64,000 nt of DNA from an uncultured Collinsella sp. (GCA_900548265.1 URKG01000004.1:1-64000), one strand, 5' to 3'; shown: positions 8,272 through 16,987, counted from the first letter of the stretch. Made by a program: numbers and translations. Notes: generated by a model not told the origin, from the sequence alone.

Positions 8272-9513
8272 TTAGAGGTCCTCGCGCCAGAAGGGCATGC
8301 TCATGCAGCGCGGGCCGCCGCGGCCGCGGGAGAGCTCGGCGGAGGGCACGACGAGAAGGTCCAGGCCCTCCTTGTACAGCACGTCGTTGGTGACGGTGTT
8401 GCGGGCGTAGACGCAGATCTTGCCGGGCTCGACGCACAGGGTGTTGGAGCCGTCGTTCCACTGCTCGCGGGAGGCCGCGATCGGGTCGCCGCCGCCGCAG
8501 GGGATCAGCTTGACCTGGTCGACGCCGGTGGCGTCCTCCAGGACGTGCTCGAGGGTGTCCTCGATCAGGCGGATGTTCACGTCGCCCGGGTTCTTGCCGG
8601 CGGTCAGCTCGTAGACGCGCAGGGTGCCCATGATGGCGGGGTGGATCGTGAACTTATCGACGTCGATCTGGGTGAAGACCGTGTCGAGGTGCATGAAGGC
8701 GCGCGAGACCGGGATGTCGAAGGCCAGGATGCGCTCGACCTTGGAGTCGGAGTTCCAGAAGATGTTCTGGGCCATGACGTCGATAGCTGCGGCCTGGGTG
8801 CGCTGGGAGATGCCGACGGCGAGGGTCTTCTCGTTGATGTTCAGCACGTCGCCGCCCTCGGTGTGGAACTGGCAGTCGCGGCGGAAGTACAGGGAGACGT
8901 CCTTGTAGTCGGGGTGGTACTTGAAGACGTACTTGCCGTACAGGGTCTCGCGGTTGCGGGTGACCGAGTACATGCGGTTGAGGTTGACGCCCTCGCCGAC
9001 GACCGCGAACGGGTCGCGGGTGAAGTAGAGGTTGGGCATCGGGTCGATGATCAGGTCGGACTCGGACTCGGAGTTGACCAGGGAGTCGAGGGTCGTGGAC
9101 GCCGTGAGGGGCAGGTCGATCTCGGCCTTGGTCATGCCGGCCATGGTCTTCTTGACGAACTCGAGGTTGTCCTCGATGGAGTCCAGCTTCTCGCGGACGA
9201 TCTGCGGCATGTGCTGGCCGCGGATGCCGGCCTCGGCGATGTACTGGTCGGTGAACTCGGCGCGGGCGCCGGGGACCTGGTCGAACACCTCGGCGACGAG
9301 GTTCTCGAGGTAGAGGACCTCCACGCCCTGGTCCCTCAGGATCTGAGCGAAGGTGTCGTGCTCCTGCTGCGCGACCTCCAGGAACGGGACGTCGTCGAAC
9401 AGGAGTCGCTCGAGCTCGTCGGGCGGCAGGTTGAGGAGCTCGTCGCCGGGACGGTGCAGGCAGACCTTCCTGAGCTTGCCGATCTCGGAAGGCACGTGCA
9501 GACCTTTCGTCAT
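8272..9513 (-). CDS. arcA: Arginine deiminase, copy 1
   Basis: 413-residue arginine deiminase; converts arginine to citrulline and ammonia, the first step of the ADI pathway (energy and acid resistance). Family motifs include the N-terminal EIGKLRKVCLHRPGDEL, LYFTRDPFAVVGEGV, MHLDTVFTQID containing the catalytic His, and the C-terminal GGPRCMSMPFWRED carrying the nucleophilic Cys. An AAGGTAGGAGG-type site precedes the ATG. The gene, from 8271 to 9537 including its ribosome-binding site, appears base-for-base the same as 11360-12626. It heads the arcA-arcB-transporter unit. Confidence 0.97.
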   Translation of the reverse strand: MTKGLHVPSEIGKLRKVCLHRPGDELLNLPPDELERLLFDDVPFLEVAQQEHDTFAQILRDQGVEVLYLENLVAEVFDQVPGARAEFTDQYIAEAGIRGQHMPQIVREKLDSIEDNLEFVKKTMAGMTKAEIDLPLTASTTLDSLVNSESESDLIIDPMPNLYFTRDPFAVVGEGVNLNRMYSVTRNRETLYGKYVFKYHPDYKDVSLYFRRDCQFHTEGGDVLNINEKTLAVGISQRTQAAAIDVMAQNIFWNSDSKVERILAFDIPVSRAFMHLDTVFTQIDVDKFTIHPAIMGTLRVYELTAGKNPGDVNIRLIEDTLEHVLEDATGVDQVKLIPCGGGDPIAASREQWNDGSNTLCVEPGKICVYARNTVTNDVLYKEGLDLLVVPSAELSRGRGGPRCMSMPFWREDL

Positions 9514-9970
9514 GGCCTCCTACCTTTCTTTCGGGCCCTTGTCAGGGCCGATTCGTTAGCGCCCCTCCGTGTGAGGCGTTATTGCTGACGACATATTTAT
9601 ATCCAAAATCAGCTCATACTTCCACCTTGCCCCCGAACGGTTTTTTATAGGGGGTGAACGGCATACACATATACTTCACGCATGGCACACTTCATCTTAA
9701 TAAAGCGTATTTACGTGCTTAAACGCGTTTTAATCCTAAAATCAAATGGAACTAAACTTTGTTAAACCATCCTCAAATTGCATATTTCCAATAAAGCTAT
9801 GAATAGAATTAGCGGTTCACACCGCGTCTCAACCATTTTCATTTTTATTCAGAAAAAAGTTTGTCCTATTCATTTCTGATAAATAAATTACCGTTTACCA
9901 GACGCTTGATACCGTTCACCGGAAACTCAGTATAAGGCCCAGCGGATACCGCCTCGCTTTACGGCCCCAT
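9514..9970 (-). promoter_or_regulatory. Regulatory region of arcA copy 1 with 21-bp-spaced GAACGG repeats
   Basis: AT-rich, gene-free stretch. GAACGG occurs at 9635-9640 and 9656-9661, start to start 21 bp. On the minus strand a TATAAA -10-like box (9596-9601) lies 34 bp downstream of the nearer repeat, and no good -35 is seen, which suggests activator dependence. A second tandem pair of the same motif in the opposite orientation (TACCGTTTACC 9889-9899, TACCGTTCACC 9910-9920) is also 21 bp apart. An ArgR-box-like 18-mer (9836-9853, about 16 of 18 positions matching TNTGAATWWWWATTCANW on the minus strand) and a small GCGGT/ACCGC palindrome (9812-9825) lie further upstream. Confidence 0.65.
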
Positions 9971-9997
9971 TTGTAACAACTTGACTTCTCGGTATAG

Positions 9998-10037
9998 AAA
10001 AACGGACCCGCTTCCCCTAGGGAAACGGGTCCGTTTT
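9998..10037. terminator. Terminator of the aminotransferase gene
   Basis: A 12-bp stem (AAAACGGACCCG-type arm with CGGGTCCGTTTT) and a 14-base loop, with A/T-runs on both sides, so it can act in either direction. It lies 50 bases after the stop of the 10087-11211 gene. Confidence 0.8.
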
Positions 10038-10086
10038 CGATTATCTTCGGCTAATTTGGATAAGGCCCCCGAAGACCATCGGAATC

Positions 10087-11211
10087 CTAGCGATCGAACT
10101 CCGCCAGTGCCTCGCCCAAAAGCCTCAGGCCCTCGCGCAGAACGTCCTCGCTCGCGCAGTAGCCCAGGCGTGCGCCGCAGGGAAGCTCAAAACGGCTACC
10201 GGGGACCAGCAGCACTCCCCTCTCGGACAGCAGGCGCCTGCAGAACTCCTCGTCATCCTCGGGAATATCCAGCTGGATAAACGAGGTGGACACGCCCTGC
10301 GGGGCCGTCCAGGAAACGCGATGCTGCGTATCGATCCAAGCCTGCGCGATATCGCGGTTGCCAAACACGATCTTGCGATTGCGCTCGAGAATCTTATCCT
10401 TGTGCTCAAGCACATAGGTCGCCAGGGCGTCGTTGAACACACCGCCGCAGATCATGGTGTAATCGCGATAGGTGCGGATGCGGCTGGATATCTCTTCGTC
10501 TGCCAGGACCCAGCCCACGCGGGCCGCAGGTGTCGAATAGGTCTTCGACAACGAGTTGGTGACAATGGCCCTCTCGTACACGTCGACCATCGACATAAAG
10601 GACTCAGTGTTTTCGAGCGGCAGATATACCTCGTCGCACAGCACGTAGGCGCCCACCGAGCGGGCGATCTCGGCAATCTGGCCGAGCATATCGGCATCGA
10701 GCACCGTACCGATGGGGTTAGATGCGTTGTTGATGCAGATGAGCTTGGTGTTGGGACGCACCAAGCGCTTGAGTTCCTCGATATCGGGCTTCCAGCCGAG
10801 TTCCTCGCGAAGCTCCCAATACTCGACCTCGGCGCCCAGCGTGCGCGGAATCTCGTAGAGCGGCGCGTAGGTGGGCCACTCGGCGATAACATGGTCGCCG
10901 GGCTCGACCACAGCCATGATGGCGTTGAGGTTAGCGCCCGTGCAGCCATTGGTCTGCAGAATGTGATCGGGATTGACCTCCCGACGATACAGCTTGGCAA
11001 CCTCGGCCTTAAACTCCGGCGAGCCCTCGATCCAGCCGTAGTTCATCTTCTCGCGGTCCAGGCGCTCGTAGAACGTGGCGCCGTCCTGTTCATCGAGCGC
11101 GCGCAGCTCGCCCATGGTGAGCGACGAGATCGTCGACTGGGCGATGTCCCACGTGGCGCTCTTCTCCCAAACGTTGAGCCATTCCTCAACGCCAATCGTC
11201 TTGATGTCCAT
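10087..11211 (-). CDS. PLP-dependent class I/II aminotransferase
   Basis: 374-residue fold-type I aminotransferase. The PLP-binding Lys sits in VTNSLSKTYSTPAARVGW, the cofactor Asn/Asp in NNASNPIGTVL and YVLCDEVYLPLE, and a C-terminal Arg in GARLGY. The ATG at 11211 has an AAGGAG site 7 bases upstream; the frame extends 18 codons upstream without one. It lies between the two arcA copies on the same strand but has its own terminator, and a terminator separates it from arcA copy 2. By memory of the fold it resembles capreomycidine-synthase-like or arginine-related aminotransferases; the substrate is unproven. A role in arginine or ornithine catabolism is suggested only by position. Confidence 0.8.
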   Translation of the reverse strand: MDIKTIGVEEWLNVWEKSATWDIAQSTISSLTMGELRALDEQDGATFYERLDREKMNYGWIEGSPEFKAEVAKLYRREVNPDHILQTNGCTGANLNAIMAVVEPGDHVIAEWPTYAPLYEIPRTLGAEVEYWELREELGWKPDIEELKRLVRPNTKLICINNASNPIGTVLDADMLGQIAEIARSVGAYVLCDEVYLPLENTESFMSMVDVYERAIVTNSLSKTYSTPAARVGWVLADEEISSRIRTYRDYTMICGGVFNDALATYVLEHKDKILERNRKIVFGNRDIAQAWIDTQHRVSWTAPQGVSTSFIQLDIPEDDEEFCRRLLSERGVLLVPGSRFELPCGARLGYCASEDVLREGLRLLGEALAEFDR

Positions 11212-11266
11212 GGCCAAGCTCCTTACAAAAGCAGTCATCCAATCGTGTTGACGTTCCTCATACAAG

Positions 11267-11300
11267 ATTGGGGCGGTGCGAAAACCCGCACCGCCCCAAT
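11267..11300 (-). terminator. Terminator of arcA copy 2
   Basis: A perfect 14-bp GC-rich stem (11267-11280 with 11287-11300) with a 6-base loop, in the gap between the arcA copy 2 stop and the aminotransferase start. On the minus strand it ends in CCCCAATCTTG, so the T-run is weak. Confidence 0.7.
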
Positions 11301-11360
11301 GGGAGACATCTAATGGCAGCTAGATGTATGTATTATGACCCGTACGAGTCCTTGAAGACC

Positions 11361-12602
11361 TTAGAGGTCCTCGCGCCAGAAGGGCATGCTCATGCAGCGC
11401 GGGCCGCCGCGGCCGCGGGAGAGCTCGGCGGAGGGCACGACGAGAAGGTCCAGGCCCTCCTTGTACAGCACGTCGTTGGTGACGGTGTTGCGGGCGTAGA
11501 CGCAGATCTTGCCGGGCTCGACGCACAGGGTGTTGGAGCCGTCGTTCCACTGCTCGCGGGAGGCCGCGATCGGGTCGCCGCCGCCGCAGGGGATCAGCTT
11601 GACCTGGTCGACGCCGGTGGCGTCCTCCAGGACGTGCTCGAGGGTGTCCTCGATCAGGCGGATGTTCACGTCGCCCGGGTTCTTGCCGGCGGTCAGCTCG
11701 TAGACGCGCAGGGTGCCCATGATGGCGGGGTGGATCGTGAACTTATCGACGTCGATCTGGGTGAAGACCGTGTCGAGGTGCATGAAGGCGCGCGAGACCG
11801 GGATGTCGAAGGCCAGGATGCGCTCGACCTTGGAGTCGGAGTTCCAGAAGATGTTCTGGGCCATGACGTCGATAGCTGCGGCCTGGGTGCGCTGGGAGAT
11901 GCCGACGGCGAGGGTCTTCTCGTTGATGTTCAGCACGTCGCCGCCCTCGGTGTGGAACTGGCAGTCGCGGCGGAAGTACAGGGAGACGTCCTTGTAGTCG
12001 GGGTGGTACTTGAAGACGTACTTGCCGTACAGGGTCTCGCGGTTGCGGGTGACCGAGTACATGCGGTTGAGGTTGACGCCCTCGCCGACGACCGCGAACG
12101 GGTCGCGGGTGAAGTAGAGGTTGGGCATCGGGTCGATGATCAGGTCGGACTCGGACTCGGAGTTGACCAGGGAGTCGAGGGTCGTGGACGCCGTGAGGGG
12201 CAGGTCGATCTCGGCCTTGGTCATGCCGGCCATGGTCTTCTTGACGAACTCGAGGTTGTCCTCGATGGAGTCCAGCTTCTCGCGGACGATCTGCGGCATG
12301 TGCTGGCCGCGGATGCCGGCCTCGGCGATGTACTGGTCGGTGAACTCGGCGCGGGCGCCGGGGACCTGGTCGAACACCTCGGCGACGAGGTTCTCGAGGT
12401 AGAGGACCTCCACGCCCTGGTCCCTCAGGATCTGAGCGAAGGTGTCGTGCTCCTGCTGCGCGACCTCCAGGAACGGGACGTCGTCGAACAGGAGTCGCTC
12501 GAGCTCGTCGGGCGGCAGGTTGAGGAGCTCGTCGCCGGGACGGTGCAGGCAGACCTTCCTGAGCTTGCCGATCTCGGAAGGCACGTGCAGACCTTTCGTC
12601 AT
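11361..12602 (-). CDS. arcA: Arginine deiminase, copy 2 (identical duplicate)
   Basis: The encoded 413-residue protein is identical to copy 1, and the alternative reading frames of the two copies also translate identically, so the DNA itself is the same. Identity runs from 11360 to 12626 (1,267 bp), covering the ribosome-binding site, then stops sharply. Upstream DNA is related but clearly diverged, and downstream DNA is unrelated. That pattern indicates recent duplication or ongoing gene conversion. Unlike copy 1 it is a single-gene unit with its own terminator, so it can supply extra deiminase without the carbamoyltransferase or transporter. Confidence 0.97.
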   Translation of the reverse strand: MTKGLHVPSEIGKLRKVCLHRPGDELLNLPPDELERLLFDDVPFLEVAQQEHDTFAQILRDQGVEVLYLENLVAEVFDQVPGARAEFTDQYIAEAGIRGQHMPQIVREKLDSIEDNLEFVKKTMAGMTKAEIDLPLTASTTLDSLVNSESESDLIIDPMPNLYFTRDPFAVVGEGVNLNRMYSVTRNRETLYGKYVFKYHPDYKDVSLYFRRDCQFHTEGGDVLNINEKTLAVGISQRTQAAAIDVMAQNIFWNSDSKVERILAFDIPVSRAFMHLDTVFTQIDVDKFTIHPAIMGTLRVYELTAGKNPGDVNIRLIEDTLEHVLEDATGVDQVKLIPCGGGDPIAASREQWNDGSNTLCVEPGKICVYARNTVTNDVLYKEGLDLLVVPSAELSRGRGGPRCMSMPFWREDL

Positions 12603-13110
12603 GGCCTCCTACCTTTCTTTCGGGCCTTTCGGCCGAATCTCTCAGCGCCCTTCCATAGCGGACGCTGCTTGCTGACAGCTCTAGTTATATCCAAATTCCA
12701 CCCGCAATTCCACCTCGCCTCCGAACGGTCAACAAAGTGCGATGAACGGTATATCGCATGAGATTCCCCCATAATGTACTTCGGCGTTCTAAAGTAACTT
12801 TTCTAAGGTAAACGCTCTTTTTTCCTAAAAACTATTTGCAATTGCATCTCTAAACTTTTGATTCAGAATTGCATAGCTAAATCGGTTTTATGTATATAAA
12901 TGATGTTTGTTTACGTTTCCGCCTGCATTCAATGATATTCAGCTATCCATCATTCTTATTCACACTTACGTACCAGTTGAGTGAGGATATAGACCGCTTG
13001 CAGACGAGCAGGGCGTCAGTCCTATGACTTGTCAGCGTAAGAAGTAGGTAAAGATACCGTTCGCGCGATGCGTCCGTGCCACAGGTCGACTAAATTGAGA
13101 CAATAGTGAT
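12603..13110 (-). promoter_or_regulatory. Regulatory region of arcA copy 2, shared with the ppk1 upstream region
   Basis: GAACGG repeats at 12723-12728 and 12744-12749 are 21 bp apart. The -10-like TATAAC (12684-12689 on the minus strand) lies 34 bp from the nearer repeat, exactly the geometry seen upstream of copy 1, although the sequence between has diverged. A weaker ArgR-box-like site (about 12948-12965) occurs further upstream. A lone TACCGTTCG occurs at 13055. The rest is AT-rich and must also contain the ppk1 promoter, which I could not place. Confidence 0.6.
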
Positions 13111-13151
13111 TAGTGTTGGGCTACCGTCCCTTGTGGGGACTGAACGGACAG

Positions 13152-15560
13152 ATGCATATGCCGAGCAAAATCGAAAAGAAGCAAGCCGCCGCAAAGCTGC
13201 GCAAACCGCCGCGCGACTTCTCGTACACGCAAAACCGAGAGCTCAGCTGGCTACGCTTTGACAACCGCGTGCTTGACGAAGCCTTCGATGAGACCGTTCC
13301 GCTGTTCGAGCGTCTAAAGTTCGTGTCGATTTTCGAGTCTAACCTCGACGAGTTTCTCATGGTGCGCGTGGGCGGCCTGTCCGATCTGGCAGAGCTCAAA
13401 AAACAGCCCGTCGACAACAAGAGCAATATGACCGCCTCCGAACAGGTCGATGCTGTCATGGCCGAAATGCCCGGGCTCCTTACCCGTTGGGAGTCCATCT
13501 TTAAGAGCATCGAGGGCAAGCTCGACACCTTGGGCGTTCACCGCGCCCGCATCGATTCGCTTACGCCCGAGGAGCGCGCCTTTGTAACCCGCTACTTCCA
13601 GGCCTACGTGTCGCCGGTCATCTCGCCGCTGGTCATCGATCCGCGCCACCCCTTCCCCAACCTGCGCAACGGCGCGCTCTATCTGGCCTGTGGTCTGGAC
13701 GGCGCCACCGACGAGGAGAGCCTGCTGGGCCTTATCGAGATCCCCGCCTCGATGAACCGCGTGGTCGAGATCCCCTCGCCCACCGGCACCTACTCCTACA
13801 TCTTGCTCGAGGACGTCATCCTCGCCTGCCTGGACAGCTGCTTTGGCTCCTATAAGCCGCTGGATCGTGCGCTGATCCGCGTCACCCGCAACGCCGACAT
13901 CGATCCGGACGGCGAGGGCGTCGAAGAGGAAGAGGACTACCGCCAGCACATGAAGCGTATCCTTAAGAAGCGCCTGCGTCTGCAGCCGGTAGTGCTCGCG
14001 GTCTCGGGGTCGCTCGAGAAGGCGACGCTCAAGACCATCCGCAAGGCGCTCGAGCTTTCGCGCCGCTCGGTCTTTACCTGCGATATCCCGCTCGACCTGG
14101 GCTACGTCTTTGGCATTGAGGGCAAGATTCCCGAGCACCTGCGCAACGAGCTGCTCTTTACGCCGTTTAGGCCGCAGCCCAATCCCACCATCGACATGAC
14201 CCGCTCCATCCGCGAGCAGGTGCTGCAGCACGACAAGCTGCTCTTTTATCCCTACGAGGCCATGAACCCCTTCCTGGATCTGGTGCACGAGGCCGCCTAC
14301 GACCCCGAGTGCATCTCGCTGCGCATCACGCTCTACCGCGTGGCCAAGCAGAGCCGCCTGTGCGAGTCGCTGATCGATGCTGCCGAGAACGGCAAAGAGG
14401 TCACGGTGCTCATGGAACTTCGTGCCCGCTTTGACGAGCAGAACAACATCGAGTGGGCCGAGCGTCTGGAAGAGGCAGGCTGCACCGTCATCTATGGTTC
14501 CGAGGGCTTTAAATGCCACTCAAAGATCTGCCAGCTCACCTATCGCGAGGGCATGGCGCTAACGCGCCTCACGCTTTTGGGCACCGGCAACTTTAACGAG
14601 AAGACGGCCAAACTCTACAGCGACTTTATGCTCATGACAGCCCATCCCGGCATCGGCGAGGACGCCAACCTGTTCTTCCGCAATCTGTCGCTGGGCAACC
14701 TGCGCGGCGACTACCGCTTCCTGGGTGTGGCGCCCGTCGGACTGAAACCGCTCATTATGCGCGGGCTTGACCGCGAGATCCAGCGCGCCCTTGCCGGCGA
14801 GCCCGCCCGCGTGTTCTTTAAGCTCAACTCGCTGACCGACCGCGAGGTTATCGACAAGATCGCCGAGGCATCGTGTGCCGGCGTGCGCGTAGACATGATC
14901 ATCCGCGGCATCTCGTGCCTCAAGCCCGGTGTTCCGGGCAAGACCGAGAACGTGCATGTCCGCTCCATCGTCGGACGCTTTTTGGAGCACGCGCGCGTCT
15001 ATGCTTTCGGCGTGGACTCGGACATGATTTACCTGAGCTCGGCAGACATGATGACGCGCAACACCGAGCACCGCGTGGAGATTGCCTTCCCCGTGCTCGA
15101 CCCCACCTGCCGCGCCCTAGTGCACGAGTACATGGGCATGCAGCTGCGCGACAACGTGAAGGCCCGCAGCCTCACGAGCGACGGCACCTGGGTCCCCGTG
15201 GAGCGTGCAGAGGGTGAGAAACCCTTCAACTCGCAGGAAGCCCTGCTGGAGCGTGCCTATCGCAACGCCGAGGCCGCGCCCGAGCCCGTCATTGAGGCGG
15301 AACCTGCCCCCGAGGCCGAGCCGCAGCCAGTAGCACCCAAGGTCCAAGAGGTCCAGGCGACCGTCATTGAGCCCGAGCCTGCACCTGCACCTCAGCCCGA
15401 TCCGCAGGTCATCAAGCCCGCACCCGAGACGAGCGCCCGTCGCGATAAGCCCGCCGGCAAGACCAAGGCCATCGAGCGCCATCGCCCCGGTCGCGTGCGC
15501 ATGGGCCTGGGTCTGATCGGCCTGGGTCTTAAGACGCTCATTACCGGCAAGACGAAATAG
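13152..15560 (+). CDS. ppk1: Polyphosphate kinase 1
   Basis: About 802 residues. PPK1 reversibly makes long-chain polyphosphate from ATP. It starts with the N domain (NRELSWLRFDNRVLDEA, FVSIFESNLDEFLMVRVGG). The C1/C2 catalytic domains contain MELRARFDEQNNIEWA, the phospholipase-D-like GFKCHSKICQL with the autophosphorylated His, and LLGTGNFNEKTAKLYSDF. After the conserved core (about residue 705) an unusual tail of some 95 residues is rich in Pro, Ala and Glu and ends in a basic amphipathic stretch (GLGLIGLGLKTLITGKTK) that could bind membrane or polyphosphate. The start is uncertain: GTG at 13113, ATG at 13152 or ATG at 13158; none has a strong ribosome-binding site. Confidence 0.95.
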   Translation: MHMPSKIEKKQAAAKLRKPPRDFSYTQNRELSWLRFDNRVLDEAFDETVPLFERLKFVSIFESNLDEFLMVRVGGLSDLAELKKQPVDNKSNMTASEQVDAVMAEMPGLLTRWESIFKSIEGKLDTLGVHRARIDSLTPEERAFVTRYFQAYVSPVISPLVIDPRHPFPNLRNGALYLACGLDGATDEESLLGLIEIPASMNRVVEIPSPTGTYSYILLEDVILACLDSCFGSYKPLDRALIRVTRNADIDPDGEGVEEEEDYRQHMKRILKKRLRLQPVVLAVSGSLEKATLKTIRKALELSRRSVFTCDIPLDLGYVFGIEGKIPEHLRNELLFTPFRPQPNPTIDMTRSIREQVLQHDKLLFYPYEAMNPFLDLVHEAAYDPECISLRITLYRVAKQSRLCESLIDAAENGKEVTVLMELRARFDEQNNIEWAERLEEAGCTVIYGSEGFKCHSKICQLTYREGMALTRLTLLGTGNFNEKTAKLYSDFMLMTAHPGIGEDANLFFRNLSLGNLRGDYRFLGVAPVGLKPLIMRGLDREIQRALAGEPARVFFKLNSLTDREVIDKIAEASCAGVRVDMIIRGISCLKPGVPGKTENVHVRSIVGRFLEHARVYAFGVDSDMIYLSSADMMTRNTEHRVEIAFPVLDPTCRALVHEYMGMQLRDNVKARSLTSDGTWVPVERAEGEKPFNSQEALLERAYRNAEAAPEPVIEAEPAPEAEPQPVAPKVQEVQATVIEPEPAPAPQPDPQVIKPAPETSARRDKPAGKTKAIERHRPGRVRMGLGLIGLGLKTLITGKTK

Positions 15561-15583
15561 TCGTTTGTAGAAGCAGTTTGTAG

Positions 15584-15625
15584 AAGCGCCCCGCATTTGA
15601 GGAAAGCCTCGGATGCGGGGCGCTT
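15584..15625 (+). terminator. Terminator of ppk1
   Basis: A 13-bp perfect stem (AAGCGCCCCGCAT and complement) followed by TTTT, 24 bases after the ppk1 stop. Confidence 0.9.
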
Positions 15626-15673
15626 TTCCCTGCTACCATGGTGCGAACAACAACGCGAATGACAGGCAGGAAT

Positions 15674-16987
15674 ATGAAGCTCACTATAGAATCGATGACC
15701 TACGGCGCCGACGGGCTGGCGCACGCCGACAACGGCAAGGCCGTCTTTGTGCAGGGCGCCGTGGCAGGCGACACCGTCGAGGCCGAGGTCGTACAGGACG
15801 GCAAGTCGTTCATGCGTGCCCGCACCACCGAGATTCTGGAGCCAAGCCCCGATCGCATTCAGCCTCCCTGCCCCTTCGTGGGCATCTGCGGCGGCTGCTC
15901 GTGGGGCAATCTCTCACGCACGGCACAGCTCGCCGCCAAGGAGCAAAATCTGCGCTCCACGCTCGAGCGTATCGGCAAGTTCAGCCCCGATCAAGTCGAT
16001 GAACTGGTGCAACCCATCCGCCACACCAAGGATGATTGGGGCTACCGCAATAAAACCGAACTCGAGCCGACCGTTGTAAACGGCCGCGTGCGTCTTGGCA
16101 TGCACGGTGTCGATCCTCGCAAGATCGTGACCGTCGATTCGTGCCCGTTGTTCGACAAACGCTTCCCCAAGGCACTCAAATCGGTCGTCGGCGCGCTCAA
16201 TTATCTGAGCGGCAGCCACGACCTGGGCCTTGAGCGCGTGGGCATTCGCGCCTCGCGTCGCACCAAGGCACTCGAGGTGGCGCTCTGGACGCCTACGGGC
16301 TCTTTCCCGCGCTCGCAAGTCTCGCGCGTGTTGGCAGACGCCGCGCACCCCACAAGTGTCGTACGCGTGATGAGCAAGGGCGAAAAGAAGGCCCGCCGTG
16401 TTTCCAAGGTCGAAATGCTCGCCGGAGAGGGCTCATGGACCGAGAATATCGCCGAGGGTCAGATGCGCTTGTCTGCCCCGTCTTTTTTCCAGGTCAACAC
16501 CAAGGGTGCCGAGATTTTGATCGAGCTTGTCATGGAAGCGCTCGATCCGCAGGAAGACGAGCTTGCCGTGGACCTGTACTGCGGTGCCGGCACCTTTACC
16601 CTGCCGCTCGCCCGCCGCTGCGACTTTGTCGCCGCCGTCGAGGCCTACGGCCCCGCCGTGCGCGACCTGCGCCGTAACCTGGAGATCAACAAGCTTGATA
16701 ACGTCGACGTCATTGGCGGAGACGCGGTGCGCGAGTTCCCCGACCAGGATGCCGACGTCTTGGTGGTCGACCCGCCGCGCGCAGGCCTCGCCCCCGAAGC
16801 GATCGACCTTATCGCCAGCACGAGTGCCCGCGATGTCGCCTACGTGAGCTGCGACCCGGCCACCCTGGCGCGCGATCTCAAACGCTTTGTCGAAGAAGGC
16901 ACCTTCTCCCCCGTAAAGATCACGCCAGTCGACCTGTTCCCACAAACCTTCCACTGCGAGACCGTCGTCCACCTTAGACGCAACTAG
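15674..16987 (+). CDS. rlmD: 23S rRNA (uracil-5-)-methyltransferase, RlmD/RumA type
   Basis: 437-residue SAM-dependent RNA m5U methyltransferase. An N-terminal TRAM domain (MKLTIESMTYGADGLAH) is followed by a cysteine cluster CPFVGICGGCSW that in RumA binds a 4Fe-4S centre. The Rossmann methyltransferase domain has DLYCGAGTF (SAM), VVDPPRAG and the nucleophilic Cys in AYVSCDPATLARDL. The ATG at 15674 has AGGAAT just upstream; an earlier in-frame start would add 12 unsupported residues. Whether it modifies one or two 23S rRNA uridines (RlmD or RlmCD) cannot be told from sequence. It is followed by 106 bases before the next operon. Confidence 0.9.
   Translation: MKLTIESMTYGADGLAHADNGKAVFVQGAVAGDTVEAEVVQDGKSFMRARTTEILEPSPDRIQPPCPFVGICGGCSWGNLSRTAQLAAKEQNLRSTLERIGKFSPDQVDELVQPIRHTKDDWGYRNKTELEPTVVNGRVRLGMHGVDPRKIVTVDSCPLFDKRFPKALKSVVGALNYLSGSHDLGLERVGIRASRRTKALEVALWTPTGSFPRSQVSRVLADAAHPTSVVRVMSKGEKKARRVSKVEMLAGEGSWTENIAEGQMRLSAPSFFQVNTKGAEILIELVMEALDPQEDELAVDLYCGAGTFTLPLARRCDFVAAVEAYGPAVRDLRRNLEINKLDNVDVIGGDAVREFPDQDADVLVVDPPRAGLAPEAIDLIASTSARDVAYVSCDPATLARDLKRFVEEGTFSPVKITPVDLFPQTFHCETVVHLRRN

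Noticed and set aside
7165..9588. 807-codon plus-strand frame and the 497-codon frame at 11268-12761
   Set aside because: They run antisense to arcA/arcB and exist only because of the codon bias of those genes; no ribosome-binding site or domain, and the identical part merely reflects the arcA duplication.
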